DNA of 64,000 nucleotides, taken from contig OX387199.1 of NCBI GenBank assembly GCA_947561715.1, positions 3,477,001-3,541,000 on the forward strand. The letters are read 5' to 3'. Source of the stretch: Ascidia mentula. Taxonomy: Eukaryota > Chordata > Ascidiacea > Phlebobranchia > Ascidiidae. Numbering within the stretch: the stretch's first letter is position 1; every line of letters starts with the position of its first letter. Shown piece after piece: positions 31,112-45,600 of this stretch. The translations under genes and the position numbers were made by a program. Under the pieces are notes generated by a model, which made no database searches, had not been told where the DNA came from, and was given only the letters and a program-made list of their open reading frames with translations.

Positions 31112-34100
31112 ATGGAAACTTACAGCCTGACTATCAAGGTATTTGCATGAATTGTTATGCTATTGTTTTTAATTCCAAATTCATTTGTTTAAAATGCACC
31201 TATTTTTAATGTGCATAAGCGATTAAATATTTTCGCGGGGTGGTTGATTATGGCGCGAAAATACTTTTCGATTGAAAACCCGACGCAATTCTTCGATAAA
31301 CAATTTTGTTTCGCAGACTTGTGAGCGTCATTCTGATGCTGGAGCAGATGATTGGGTCGAGGTAAAGATTACAGGCGAGGGTGGAAACTCTACAGCTTGG
31401 ATATCTCTCGATCATCCTGACGTAAGGGATTTTCAACCCGGCTCAGTGAGAGAATACGCAGTGACCAGTTCGGGAAACGTTGGAATTCCAGTTATATTAG
31501 CTTTCCGTAAGTAACCTAAACCTTTGTAAACAAATTTCGTAAGAAACCTGACTTTTTGTATGTAACTTTCGTAAGTAGCCAGCATTGTTTTTATTAACCG
31601 AAACGTCGTAATTAAACCCAATTTTAAGGCATGGTTGGTTGGGTCGCGAGTAAAAGCTGGTTGATCGACAGCGTGTCGATAAAGTACAAGGGAACTGTTT
31701 ATTTCGTTCCTGTTTCGAGATGGGTTGCGGACAAGGCGGTGCCGATCGTTGTTGGCAAAGGTATGGCGAAAGTTTAGAACCAGAAATTGCTCATATAATC
31801 GAGACCACATTCTTTAAGCATCTTTGCCGCAAAGCGACACCAACGCTGCTGTGAAGGCGGTAAGAGCCAACGAAATCAAGAAGAACAAGGTCATACTGCC
31901 GTGGAACGACACACCCAAATCTAATGCCGATTTAGGCTGGGGTCTTGCTAGATACCTGAAAGTGGGTCCGAATGGGATTCCACTGGTTTACAGCATACCG
32001 AAAGTTCAAATCGACCGCCTGAATTGCAGTGGAATTTCCTTTGTATTTGATTCCGCAAAAAAATTCTTTTCAAGTTAAGATCATGCTTGTGGTCTAAAAT
32101 TAACGATTGCTGTTTCTTTAAATAGAGATTTTTCAATTGTTAGATGCATATGCTCTCTATGACACCGAGGACTATCGTAAATTGTATCAGACGGCATTGC
32201 TTAACAAAGAACCGCCATTTATTGACGAGTAAGTACTAAGAGGTTTCACATAAATTAAGGTTAACTAATTTACCAATATCCATTTTTTTTTTAACTTACT
32301 CGAAAGTAAATATATCGTTGTACGTATTTCGAGTATAAGGCGATAATGTATGTATTTGAATGACATTCTTTCATTTCACATTTTTGAATAAGCGTCAACC
32401 CAATCTCGCGTGTATCTTTAGTTGGAAACTGGACGTGGAGTTCGGAAGGCAAGTTTTGACAGGAATTTCTCCCGTTGCATTCAAACGATGCACGGGAATT
32501 CCATCGAATTGCAACGTGACGCAGGCAACTGTCGCAGAATTGTTCGAAAGCGGAACATTGCAATCTGAAATACAAGTGGGTGTCTACAATACTTGCGAAC
32601 CCCGCAATAAAAACTAACTATCAAACCATTTTTGTTATAGGCGGGGAGAATATATATTGCAGATTACAGTTTTGCAGCGACCGTTCCGAGAAACTCTGAT
32701 TTTTTCACCAACCTAAAGTTTGAATGTGCAAATTGTATCGGCATTTTCCACGCCACAGTTGGTGGAGACTTTCTCCCATTAGCAATACAACTGGTTCCCA
32801 ATGATCCAGAGTCGGTTTTTACGCCTGCTGATACAGAATACGACTGGTTGCTGGCGAAGATCCAGTTTCGATGCGTTCAAACCAGTTTTCATGAGGTAGT
32901 TACAATTGACATTAGAAACCCTTCTACATGATGAAACGTTTTGCGCTAGTAAAGATTAACTTTAGGCCCTTGGTTAACATTAAAGAAAGACTAGTGCTTA
33001 TAAACGGTGCTTGCTAAATATATTATAAAAAAAGTTCATGTTTGGACAATTTAAAATTTCTGTTGACATTTCTCTTGTACTTGCAGTGGGCTTACCATTT
33101 TTTGATGACTCACGGTTTGTCGGAAACATTCTCTGTTGCTACTTTCCGATGTTTGCCTCACTGTCATCCGATACACAAGCTGTTGAAACCTCATCTTACA
33201 TCAGTTGTTGCCATCAACGAGAATGCAAGATCAGCTCTGTTACCAAACGATGCAGCGGGAAATAAAACCATTGCTCTCAGTATGTTGCCATTTTCTTATA
33301 AGTTATGACCTGCTAAACGACAGTTTTGTTTCAAAAGGGGCTCTTGATACATGCCGATATTTTTTCAAGGATTTTAATATGTCCATGGTGGATATCCCAG
33401 CAAGCATGAAAGCTCGAGGTTTGTCGCAGTTTAACCCTTTGCAATCAAAATTTATTGGGCCGTTTTTCAGCTTTTCAGGTCGAAACTTTTTTACGTGGGC
33501 ATAAGCAGATTTTATCCAAATCGAAAAATGTTTTTGTGACATTTTTCTTATCCTTATTATTGCTATTTTGAATACCTTTAATGCATGTTTTACTGCTACA
33601 GAAATTTCATATGGTCAAAGCATTATAGGCTGGGTTTGTACGTTTGTTTGCCGAGTCAGGATATCCTTTACAAAAACGAGCAATTAAATCCTTCACAAAA
33701 AACGTTACGCTCATTCAAAGCATGTATCTGATATTGCCCTTTGCTATAAAAAGTCCTTACTTCTCATTTTTCGTCTGGCAAGTAATCGAGGATGCGTCAA
33801 ATCGATAATGCACCCCTATAGAATAGAAATCAGCTTCGTATTTACATTTAAGTGATGTAGATTGGGGTGTAAAGGGCTAAAACGGGGATTCTAAGTCAAA
33901 AACTTGTGATCTTTTGACAGGTGTCGACGATAGGAATTTGTTGCAAAACTATCATTACCGAGATGATGCAATGGATGTGTGGACAGCACTCGAAACTTAC
34001 GTCAGAAATGTAGTGACATTGTACTATACTTGCGATACTGTGAGTGGCCAGTTCTTGTTCTAACGTTTTTAAATTTCCATTGCCATGATCAAATTATTAA

Positions 34101-34885
34101 TTGTGTCGTATCAGTCTTATGTCTACGAACTGAATTTTCGTGGTTTGGAATTCTGACCATGATGGAATTTTGTAAATAGGACGTGAAGGCTGACTTCGAG
34201 CTCCAAGGCTGGGCATCTGATATAGCAAATACAGGATTCGCCTGGCAAGATGGAAACAAAAGAGGAATGCCTGAAAAAATTACAACCGTCGCCGACTTGG
34301 TAAACGTTTAATTCTTCTTTATTCCACAATTACTTGGACTTTTGCTCTAAGGTTCGTATTTGCACGAGCATCATCTTCTCAAGCTCAGCCCAACACGCAG
34401 CAGTTAATTTTGGGCAAATGGAAACATATCAGTTTATACCAAATGCTCCACCGTCTCTTCGACAGCCTCCACACAAGCGCGGAGAAGTAAGAAAAAGTGT
34501 ATTTTCATTTCCCCCTACGTTTAACAATGGCTTGGGTGTTATAGGGCAGTTTTAGACTACTGATGGACACATTGCCTACGGCTCCCACTTCTAATTTAAT
34601 GTTGGCATTTTCCTATGTTCTGTCTCAATACACCACGGATGAGGTTTGGTGCTGTTTACTGGTGGCGGTGAAAACGATTGTGTGTAACGGTCTCTATTCT
34701 TACAGATTACTTTGGGTAATTACGCGGAGGAGTTGTTCGCTGAGTCCAAGGTTGTGAAAATGCAGAGAAGTTTCAGAGTAACTTTGGAGAAACTTACTCT
34801 AAAGTTCCACAATAGGAACAAGTCGCTGAAATACCCATACTGGTATCTCTTGCCTCATAAAATTCCTGTTGACATCAACATTTAG
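31112..34885 (+). CDS. PLAT-domain animal lipoxygenase, copy 2, intact
   Basis: Lipoxygenases add O2 to polyunsaturated fatty acids to make hydroperoxides. Fourteen exons join in phase to 680 residues, the usual animal length: 31112-31138, 31317-31506, 31629-31760, 31819-32073, 32126-32228, 32422-32575, 32641-32895, 33087-33279, 33338-33418, 33921-34039, 34180-34299, 34352-34486, 34545-34643, 34706-34885. Residues 1-115 form the PLAT domain ([37 protein letters not shown]). The catalytic part shows [27 protein letters not shown] and [13 protein letters not shown]. All five iron ligands of the family are present: His-x4-His-x4-His in [11 protein letters not shown], His and Asn in [11 protein letters not shown], and the terminal Ile of VDINI. 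It resembles the 5-LOX type. Substrate and position specificity cannot be read. No signal peptide, so probably cytosolic with membrane binding through PLAT. Confidence 0.95.
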
Positions 34886-36658
34886 GTGTTGTGTTCCAGA
34901 AACTATTATCTGATGCAACTATATGTTACCAAGATGTACTCACTTTTACTGTTAAAACGTGTATTTATTGATAATTGCATACAGGGTGTTTAGAGTTTTT
35001 GTGTTTCTAAGATTATTAACTGGCGCAACTGCATATGTTACCACAACGTAATCACTTTTACTGTTAATCCGCTTGTTTATGAATAAATGTATACAGAGTG
35101 TTTACACCTGCATAGAGTTTGCTTGTTATATTGCAGAGACGAAAATTTGGCCCTTATTATAAGCAAGCTCTTATTTGTGCATTACGCTTAGAGATTCCTT
35201 GTTGACGAACAATTACGTCAGATTATAGGTATGGTTATTATCCAAAACTCTTTGTAAGGAGATACAATATGTGCCAGAGAAAGGCACGATCGCCTGACAA
35301 ACAATTTTAAAACAACCCTTCTGCCTTGCATGCAGCGTTTTGTTTCTCAGAGCTATGACTTGATGTAGTTAGAGAGTTCCCCTCCTGGGTGTGAAATATA
35401 TAAAAAAATATCGCGGGCGGTAACTCCTTGTTCAACTGCACTCGTCAAAGAAGTAGACTCTAAGCCTATAGTGTAAGTTTTAGTTTATTTCAGAAGAAAT
35501 TTTACTGTAAAAATATATGATTATATATTTCTCAACTGCGGACAACCTAATTTACCGTATTCGGTGGGACCCAAATCAGACTATTTACATTATCACTGAA
35601 TGTCAACATGAAAAGGATCAATCGCAATAAGGCTAAGGAAACGCCCATCTATAGTATTGCAAAACAAGTAGACCTAAATTTACGTGGCAAAGTATATTTC
35701 CATATCCAATTTTTAAAGATATTTCATTATCCAATCCCTTTTTGAAAGAAAGTTGGTGTCTAAACGTTGCAGTACCAAAAAAGAGGCTACAAAACAACCA
35801 TATCAATTCAGGAAACGTCAAAGTTTGCTCATGCAGATAAAGGTGGAAATATTATTTTTAGTATGATTTGGACAAGGTCACATAAGCTATGCAGCCCACG
35901 AAGACCATATGATCCTGTCTGTAGCTCACTAAAGGCATTATTGGCTGTTTCTTGAGCGTGAAGATATTACTTTATTTACCTGCTTTCCCCAATAAAAACG
36001 CTGTTGATGACCGTATATTTATATTTCCACAGGCGGGAAATACCCACATCGTACTCTGTTGAGAACATGTGGCGCCACCATTGTCCTTCTGGCAGAATCG
36101 CAAAGCAAATTTTGGAGAAAGCGTTTCGCATTAATGAACAGAATTTCACGTAAAGGTTTTATGCCTTTAGGTTGTATTAAAATAAATTACGTTTTTGTAA
36201 TGAATAAAGCATGACATGACATCTTTTCAAGCTTATTCCTTGAGAAATGTTGTTACTTTTAATCAAGTGCTAATGTGATGGAATATTTGTATTTCTGTGG
36301 ATTTTGGTTACTTGCACGCTAATGAGCAGCACATTATTTTTGACAAATGCCGGTTTTGAAACAAAATAAATACGAGCACAATGTGCACATGCTACCCTAC
36401 AGGATCTGATTGTAAATTTTAATGACAACATTTTTTGAAAACGTTTTTTAATGACAAGGCAAAGCAATCGAAAATTGTTCAATAATTCAAATTATGCTGA
36501 AATGGTTTGAATTGCTAAAACAATCGAGTGCAATGCTGTTTGATTATGCGGAACGTCTTTGGTAACTTTTGACTTATCGATTCTGTTAGTCGCACTAGCA
36601 ATGCCTGCTTTGAAGTCGTTCGGATAACAAAACAGAGGTTGTTTTTCGGTTGCTCAAC
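34886..36658. other. 3' flank of lipoxygenase copy 2 and spacer before URB1
   Basis: Up to 35877 this is the duplicated 3' flank. From 35878 to 36658 the sequence is unique and shows no recognised exon. The URB1 promoter must lie in its right end. Confidence 0.55.
35082..35087 (+). terminator. Candidate polyadenylation signal, lipoxygenase copy 2
   Basis: AATAAA at the same offset from the stop as in copy 1. Confidence 0.5.
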
Positions 36659-39600
36659 ATGGGTAAACGCAAAAAGAAAGCTGGAAGTGAGAATGACACA
36701 AAACGACAAAAATCAAGCATGTCTGAAAGGACGGAATTTAAGGAAAATGAGACATTCACCTCCCTGGAGTTCACCCAAATGCTTACGGATACAGTGCTCT
36801 ATGTCAAAGGTAATACATCTGCCAGATTGGAAAGTTTGTGTTTTGCGCGGAGGATTTCGTTTCGGCGATCGTTAATTGCGCGGACGAGCGCAACGTTTTT
36901 TGCATTAGCTAATTGATATTGCGCGGATTATCGGCGAATTTTCGCAAAAGTGTTTTTTTCCAGTCTGGTACATCTGTTTTCTGATGCTCATAGAAGTTAA
37001 TATATGTGATGTGTGTCACTAAACCTTGATTTGAATAGGTTTGCAGCGCTTCTGTCAGGCAAGCAGACTTTACAAGGAGTCACACAACACTCATGATATT
37101 GTTAAGGCGTACATTTCCGTATCACCAGAATGTTCAGAAATATTTAAGTGCATTGAAAGAGGGAAGACATCACCAACAAATGTGAGCAAAACATTTTTTT
37201 TGTTTTAAACTAGTTTTTCGTGGTTCATTTTAGTTTCGTGTTACTAAATGTGAGTTGATATTGTTGGTTGTTTTTCGATGTAGCCAAATATTATGCCTTA
37301 CTGTATAAACTGACGTATGTTTTAAAGGTTTGTCTTGTGTTTGAGACACTGGTCACTATTTTGCTAAGAACTGGGAGTGATCTATCACTGGGATATGCAT
37401 CTGTTGGTGTTACAATTTGCAGGAGAATTTTGCAAGTAAGTCTGGGTATTTAAGTCATTCTGTTAGGGCCCTAAGTGCCAAAACACTATGGTTCTATCTG
37501 CAGCTACTTTATATAGCAACACTTTTGATTATTTATCCAATAACCACAACCATGTGTGTGTTTTTTTCTCACAATTCACTTTTAGGGTCATTTGCGAGAG
37601 TTGTATGGTGCTCTTAGCTTGAAAAACCCAGCAAGAGTAATAGTTCCTACCCTACGAATGTTAACTTCAATGGTTATGCAGGTATGTGTTAAAACAGTCA
37701 TTTTTTGCTTGCTGAATGCAGTTTTTTCTTATTACCTTTAGAATAAAGAGTGTGCAAATGATGTTGCCAACACTCTCGACCTAGGAGGAAAAATTCTAAC
37801 ATCTTTGGCCAAGTACCAAACAAGTACAGTGCCCTGTTCATTATTCATTGATTTTAAAGATGTCCATGCCATGAACAAAGATACATGAAATTGTTGGCAG
37901 TATATCTCTCTACAAAAAATTAATGCATTTTAGGTTCATATAAATAAATATTATTTGTAAATCCCCCCTAGCAATGTTTTCTTGAACATTCATTGTTCTA
38001 TAACACAGATTCAAAGCAAGGCAAACAAAAGGCATCAACGAACATAAGGTTGTGCTTAGTGCGATTTGTTTTGTCGTTTTTTATGAGTGATGACATTGAG
38101 ACAATGAAGCATGTGTTGGAAACCAGAGGTGAGTAGTTGCAACTATCTATAAGGGGGCTTATTAGAAAAAAAAATATCCCATACATTGTTTCAGGTTTTG
38201 TGGACGAAGTTTTTAGAGGACTTTCTTCAGATCCTGCGTCAGTTATTCAAATCTTTCTCATGGGCGTTCGTGACAAAGTGACAAAGAATCTTCTTATCCC
38301 GAAAACAAACAAAATTAAGCTTTTGGCCGCACGCGATGTGTTGAATAGTGTCGCTGAACTGTTTCACTGGGATGGATTATATGACATAGCTGTTGAAGAT
38401 GAGGTAAAACTGGATATTTAATTGATGTTTTGCTGTTGATATAAGTTGCTGTTGAAGTTTTTAACAAATTGTTCTATTTTAGACAAAAACAAATAACAGT
38501 ATTAAAATATTTTATAAGGTGCATGTGAAAGCATTGTCATTTATGGGATGTATTTCATTAAAAGTTTAACTGCCTTAACAAAATGTATTTGCCATCGTTT
38601 TGCACTTGAAAGTTTCAGTTATATTTGTAAATATTGTGTAACAAACTTTTTACAGACTATAGAAGGACAAGAAAAAATTGAAGGAAAAAACAGTATACAG
38701 CTGCTGGCTTATGACTTTTTATTTCATTGTTGCTGTCCCCACAAATACGGAATTAATTTCAGAGATAAAGAATATGGAACAGCCTCAAGGTGTGTGCATT
38801 TTTCTTCTGCTCATCAAGTGCGATAACAACTGAACTTGTGTTAATGTAGATCACAAAATCATGTTCTGTTGAAGTTTCTCGTTGATCTGAAAACTGCATC
38901 AAGTGACACTCTTGCACATCACCTGGTGGTGGAAATCCTTAAATCTTGTCCTGATCTTTTGCACAGTTATTTGACCACATGCAATTTGTCGTTTGATCCC
39001 AGACCAACAGAAAAGTGAGATGAGAATTTAGTTTAACAAAAACTCAACTTGACACAAATAGCTTGTGAATACATTGAACAGATTTTCTCAGAAAGAGAAC
39101 AAAAAGGCTGACATATAATCTGAAAACGTTCATTTAACTGATTGTGTTGAAATGTTCCAAAAAAATAAAACATGTTATAGAATGTTATTTGCATTATCAG
39201 TCAGCCGATTTGATCCCCAAAATAACAAGGTTCTTGCATTGAACTGCAGGTGGTTTAACAATTGCTCCCTGGTTGTGGACATTTTTAAAGCACAGCCTTC
39301 TGTTCCTCCTGCCATATGTGAAGTGGCCAAATCTTGTCAACTGCCTAAACCTGACATTGCCAAACTTGTTGCCATGGCGATTCCAGGGATTGTTCCCTCT
39401 GCTTTCAGGCGTGTTGTTCTAAAATCAGCTTTAAAGGTAATATTATTTCTCAAATAACTGAAAAATCTCTTTTACTTTAAAATTGTCTGTAGTCAGACAA
39501 CATCTGTCAAAATTTTAGATGATTATCACAAAATGTAGGCTGTAAATTGTCCAGTCAAGATTCAATAGTTGAAAACTTACTTTCCAAGTAATAGTTGAAA

Positions 39601-42600
39601 ACAAATATTTTTTATTTATTTATTTTTTACATAGTGTCCTGTTTTTGTTTCAGCATCCCAACTGCAGAGTTCAGTTGGAAGGTTGTAAAATCCTTAACAT
39701 GACACTGGAGAATTTACAGAAAACAATTGCATTTATTGAAACTGACCAAATCTGGATTAAAAGTAACTATTCTCAACAGGAAAGATGCAACCTTAAATCT
39801 CTCCTTTGTAGTGAAATTTCCAAGGTATAAGAAAAAATACAATAGTATCTATACTGGGAATCATTCCTTCATTGCTATTGTCAGTGATATCTCGTTACTA
39901 TACACACAAATATAAACAAGTAGACCAATTTTTAATACGCTGTACACTGTTTTATGGATTCATGTTATAGCAAGGGAATATTGCACATTACTTTGCTTCT
40001 GTGTACGATTTGCAGATACTTCCAGATATAGGCTCGCTCATTACAATCTGGTCAACATCTGCAGAAACAAAAGACTCTAAAAACAATGATGGATTTCAAG
40101 AAGAGATGCTGAAAATACTATCCATGTGTCAAGAGGTATGAGTCTTTCACCTGTTCAGCATTCCAACACATCAGGAGATTTTGTCACTACAAATTCCTAT
40201 ATGTTCGTTAGAACCTTCCGGAAGCTTTCTCACAATGCCAGTATGACTTCAGTCGTCTCTTGTTTGGCCTGGAAAGATTGTCAACATGTCCTAGCACTGT
40301 GCTTCATGCAGTTAAAATACTATCGCATGCGCCACACAAATACAAATGGTTCAAAAAGGTAATTTTATGAAAAAGACACAAATTTTATGCACAATTCACA
40401 CCTGCTTTAGCTGTGTAAAGTTAATCTTTTAATGATAAAATTTTTCAATAGATATGTGAGAAATTTATTTCTATCAATTTTTCTGTTTTCTTTGAAGGGC
40501 GACAACAAATGTACGTCGTTTTATCAACTTGTTAAGATTATTACTGACCTCACCATCTCTCAGAAACCACCAGCAACCAATGAAGTTTTAGACAAATCCC
40601 TCCATTTGTACAGACAGGTAATTGTTTCTATTAAACTTTTTGTCTTGTTCAGAACACAAATATTTTTCGAACAGTTTCCCAAACAATTTTTGCAACATGA
40701 CTATTAGTCTATGACGTATACATGCACAGATATAATTTGCACCAGAGTTACCTTTTTGTAACACACAATTTTGCTTCTAAGGTTTGCATCATGAACAACA
40801 TTATTGACCATGAGAAGAATGGTGAAGAGCTAGTATGGTTAAAATATTTCACCTCGAGCATGGCGGAATGTGACAAACAATTTTTGTTGTCATTTTTCGA
40901 GGAACTTTGTGCAGAAGTTGCAAAACGTCCTCATAGGTAAATAAAATTGTAATGGATATACAGCTTTGTCAGTAAGAAAAACATGCTTAAAAAGTATTGA
41001 TAAGCAATGTGGAGCCAATAATATGAAAAGTTTTGTAACCAACGGATGATGGTGATAGTTGAAGACTTTGCTTGGCCGTTTGGTCAGCAAAGTCGTCTGA
41101 TAGTCACACCAGCTGCACTGATGAGACCTTTTAGGTAGAAACATCTGTCTGCAGCTTATACACAATTAAAAAATATTGTTTAAATTTACATAAAACATAT
41201 AAAGTTAAGGCATGACACATTGCGTTAAAATGCCTGGTTGTTTTACGCAGCTTACTCGCTGTTCGTTTGATTATCTAAATCTCTAAAAATGCTAAAATGT
41301 TGTGCAGGTATTCTGAAAAGAACATGGCTTTCATGGTGGACACATCAGTTAGTGACCAACCCACCAGCAATATTACAGTTAACGAAGAATGGTGGCAAAA
41401 TTTGCCAGATGTTGAAATAAAAACTGTTGTTCCTTGTGAGTTGGTGACAACCCCAATATCAGATCCAGGTGAAACTATTTTCTTTTAATGTTTATACCTT
41501 ATCATGGGTGAAACTTTGGAGGTTATATCGGCACCCATGCCAATTTCCCCCAGTATATATTTATAGTTAATTTATGTTGCATTCAGTAGCTAATACGCAA
41601 AAAATTAAAATGGTTTAGTGCCAAAAAATGATTTGATTTGCATAAACAACATACATGTCAAAACACTATGTTACATTGGCTGCAAAATATATTTATGTAT
41701 TTATTTATTTCCATTACTTCATGTCATTAAATGTTTATTGGGTTATTTTCTTCTCCAACAGGCATAAAGGTAAACACTAATTGTGCAGCAGGACATCCTA
41801 TGTCATTGTTATTATGTGCTGCATTTGAATGGATAAATCGACCCGACATGACAACTAAAGTTGCAGATAATTTTCAGACTCTGGATAGGTAGGTGGCCAA
41901 ATACCTTAATGAATATGCTTTGGAATAACTAAATCCAAATAATTCCTAGAAGATGGTATTTTTTGTACGATGCATATTAAAATACGGTGTATGTTTCAAT
42001 GAGTATTAAATTTTACAAATATCAATTATTTTTCGAGGTACCTGGTTTCTGTTGTTATTGAGTTATATTACCACCACAGCTTGTCACAATCCTCGGACAT
42101 GTTTCTGTCAGTGTTGAAAAACCTGAACACTGAGGTAATTGATGTTATTTTACAAATACAGCTTATATTTAAATGAGATATGTTTAACTGTATCATCAAA
42201 CGTAGAAAGTATTTGTTTTGTCTTTGAGCCGCCTTTAGCTTTTAAAAATAAATTTTTAGCCACCTGAGCAGGTTAATGATTTGTCATTTTATTTTTTGTG
42301 TGTTGCAGTTGAATGTGAAAGACAAATTGCCAATGCTTCAAATGTTTTTGCAAAAAAATTGTCTTGCAAATGAAATTCTGGAATCTTCGGTGTTGAATCC
42401 AATTTTTGCCTCAGCCACTTGGTTTGATAAAGTGTATGAAGCATTGCAAGCTGTCAAAAATTCAAAACTGAGCAAAGTTAAAAAACATATTAGGAAACTA
42501 GAAAATGCAATTGCTACAACAACGGAAGTGGAACTGGTTTTAAATCCAGATGACCAGGAAGATTGTAGTGTATTTGGTCCATTGCAAAATCATACCTTTG

Positions 42601-45600
42601 AAACCCAAGTTGCACAACACATGGACTTTATGAATCGAACCTTGCCATTATGTTACGGGTCATCGTCTGACATTACAGCAGTGCTGGCCAAGTTACTACA
42701 GCACCTAATGGAATGCAGTGGTAAACTGATGGCAAAGTTAGATGAAAGAAGATTTATTGTGACATGTTCCGCAGCTTTAAGCAGTCAGATAGTTCAGCAT
42801 GCTTACTTGGACTTCAAGAACTGTGAAATTTCAGCTCTGGTCACAGAATATGTGAATAAATTGTTTTATAAATTGGATTTATTTGCGAAAAACAGCAACA
42901 ACGTAAAAGCTCAGAGTTCTGGTGTTTATCTGGAAAGAATGAGGACTTCTTCAAGTGAATTTTTGTGCAATCCTGATCTACACCAAAGCAATGAAATTCT
43001 GGCTTTGGTTTGGATGTCCTTTGATCAACTTTCAAATTTTCTTTCTGCTTCTGCTGTTCACAAGGTGGGTTTTTGTCAACCTTACTCTTCCAACCAATGG
43101 GCTATAGCAAGTGATTCATGTGAATGCACCTTTGAGTCTAATTATTAACATTATATCCCATGGGTGGACAAATTATCTCACTATAAGATTCATCTGTATG
43201 TAAAAACAAATATGACAGTAAAAAATTGCCACAGTACCTCATAGGCTATTAAAAATTAATCAACAAAAGTGGATCATATGGCCCTAATATAGCTGTGCAC
43301 AATTGCACTATTAACCATTGCACCAATGATTCATATTTAATTGTGCTTTAGTTGCTGATGGAAGCTATGGGTTGTCATTCACATCATGAAACTGATGAAA
43401 ACACCCACATTCAAATAATGGCAAGGTAAACTATTTACCTGAACGAAAATTTGTTATTAAAAGAACATATGAATACGATCAAAGCAATATTGTAAAGCGG
43501 AGAAGTTTGCTTTCAATTTTTAAAGAATGTGTGGACAAGAAAATATATTTAAACACTCTTAATCACTGCAATCCAAATGTTTCATTTTCTTAAATAGTTA
43601 AGATTGTCCGTTAGATCTAACATTTGATTCCAGGTGTCTTCAAATCTTGACCAAGACCTGCAATTCAAACCCACTAACTTCAAAAGAAAACAAATCCCTA
43701 CTTGCAGTTGTGGACTGTGGGAAACTCAATGAAGCAAAACTGAAATTGCTTCATGAAATTTCTGCATTTTGCACCAAGTTTCCATCCACAGTTTTGGAAA
43801 TGGATAAAACCTTGTTGGAATGGTGTTTGGATCACAGTGAAAATATTGACTTGTTAAACTTACTCAAGGTACTAACAGACACCTTCGCTATTACTTTTTT
43901 TTAGAGATTACAACATGAAAAATGGCATTTATTTGGTAACTTCTAGATGACAATCAAATTAAGATAGGAACTTAACTTACAGTTAGGACAAACAATTTAG
44001 ACCATATTCACATCCAATATATCAGCTATGTTGTTTGTCCTACAAATTAACATTAATTTTATGATACACTTTATTTGCATATTTACACCATTTAAAGTGT
44101 TTCCTATGATTTTTTCAGATCACCGTGCAACAAAACCTGGCCCTACAGTTCAGTTTTGTGCGTTGCATCATAAAGAGGAAAACCCTTTCAGTTGAGACAA
44201 TTATCCCTGCAGTTGCCATGGCAATAAAGTTACCAGTATTGCAGCCGTCCTCTGAATTTTTCTCCAATGACTTGTTTGCCAAGTTTAAGAAGTTTCTTGC
44301 AAGTTCTGCTATCTTGAAGTGCATGTTGTCGTTTGGCGAAGAAAGTATGCCTGGACACTTGGCAGATTCACATGGTAAAGAGTCGTATATCTTGGCATTC
44401 TGCTATTGCCAAATGCAATGAAATGTCACCCATTGAACGTTGTTTTTTTATGGATGGTCAAATATGATTTTTTTATTTATTCAAATCCCAGTGTGCTTAA
44501 ATGTGTGATTTTTAGCCTCTTTACTGAAGTGGGCGATTGAAACGGGATGTTTCCATGGCGACATGAAACGCCAGCTTGAGCAGAAAGTTCTGGAGGGTTT
44601 GGGTGTGAACAATTTTGTGACAAGGTAACTACAGCTAACATAAAACATAAGTATGTTCACAAAATATTGCTAAATAACACGCAAGACAAAATAGAGAAAA
44701 AAATTTGTGGTTTGGTAAAATTTGAACTGCAACAAACTTTTTTTTAGTAATCTGTTATGCTACAGGTGGAAGGTGGCTGCTGCTTTACTAAAAAATGTTG
44801 CTGATGAAACTGAAGACAATTTAACCGAATTCAGGTGCGTTTTCCTCTTCTCTGTTTGTTGTGGATACGAGCGGATTATTAAAAGAGTATTAAAACATTT
44901 ACTCAAATACCTTAGATCAAAACTTGTAAGCAAGGCTATGTCGTTGTCTTGCGACATTGTGAAGAGCAACCTAGTTGATCAAACTACGGCAATATCTCAT
45001 CTGTTGGAATCTATTTCCTCTGTGCTGGGCGTCGCCGATTCCAGTGTTTTGCTTCGCGACAACAACTTTCCAGAGAGTTGGAACAGTTTTGTAAAAAGTG
45101 CCTTAAAGTAAGTTTCTTGACTTGAAGTTTCGTCTACAAGAGAGTCTTCGGTCACCATGGCGACCAAATAGATCGAAGCAGCTTACTGATCATAATTGAC
45201 TCTATTGCTTTTAAATTATATTGTTGTTAAAATTAAAATTATAAGAAATATTTCGGTTTCTTTGAGATATAAAAAATAGTGGAAGTGCCAAATGCATCAA
45301 TGATTGTGGAACGCAATCTAAAGAATATAATATTTTCTGTAAAAGGTCGTTTAGCACTGCTTTTCAAGTGAGGAAGAGCTTTAAAATATCACTCCTATCA
45401 TATATGTTGAAATAGGCGTTACTGGCGTTGCCTGCGAAGGCAAAATGTATCTTTTCTGACGATACCGCCTTTTTAAGTATGATGCTACCTTTTCCAGTTG
45501 GTTGTTGTGTCCCGAATTTTGTGCAGGAATATCGACAAATAATCTTACGTGTGCTTGCAGGTACCAGATTGCCAATCCTAACGTATGCGAATTTCTTCGA

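Larger units (their letters stand above)
29931..35877 (+). repeat. Lipoxygenase tandem duplication, unit 2
   Basis: Near-identical direct copy of 23849-29787. Homology starts at TATTGTATGCTG and ends at GACAAGG in both units. Confidence 0.97.
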
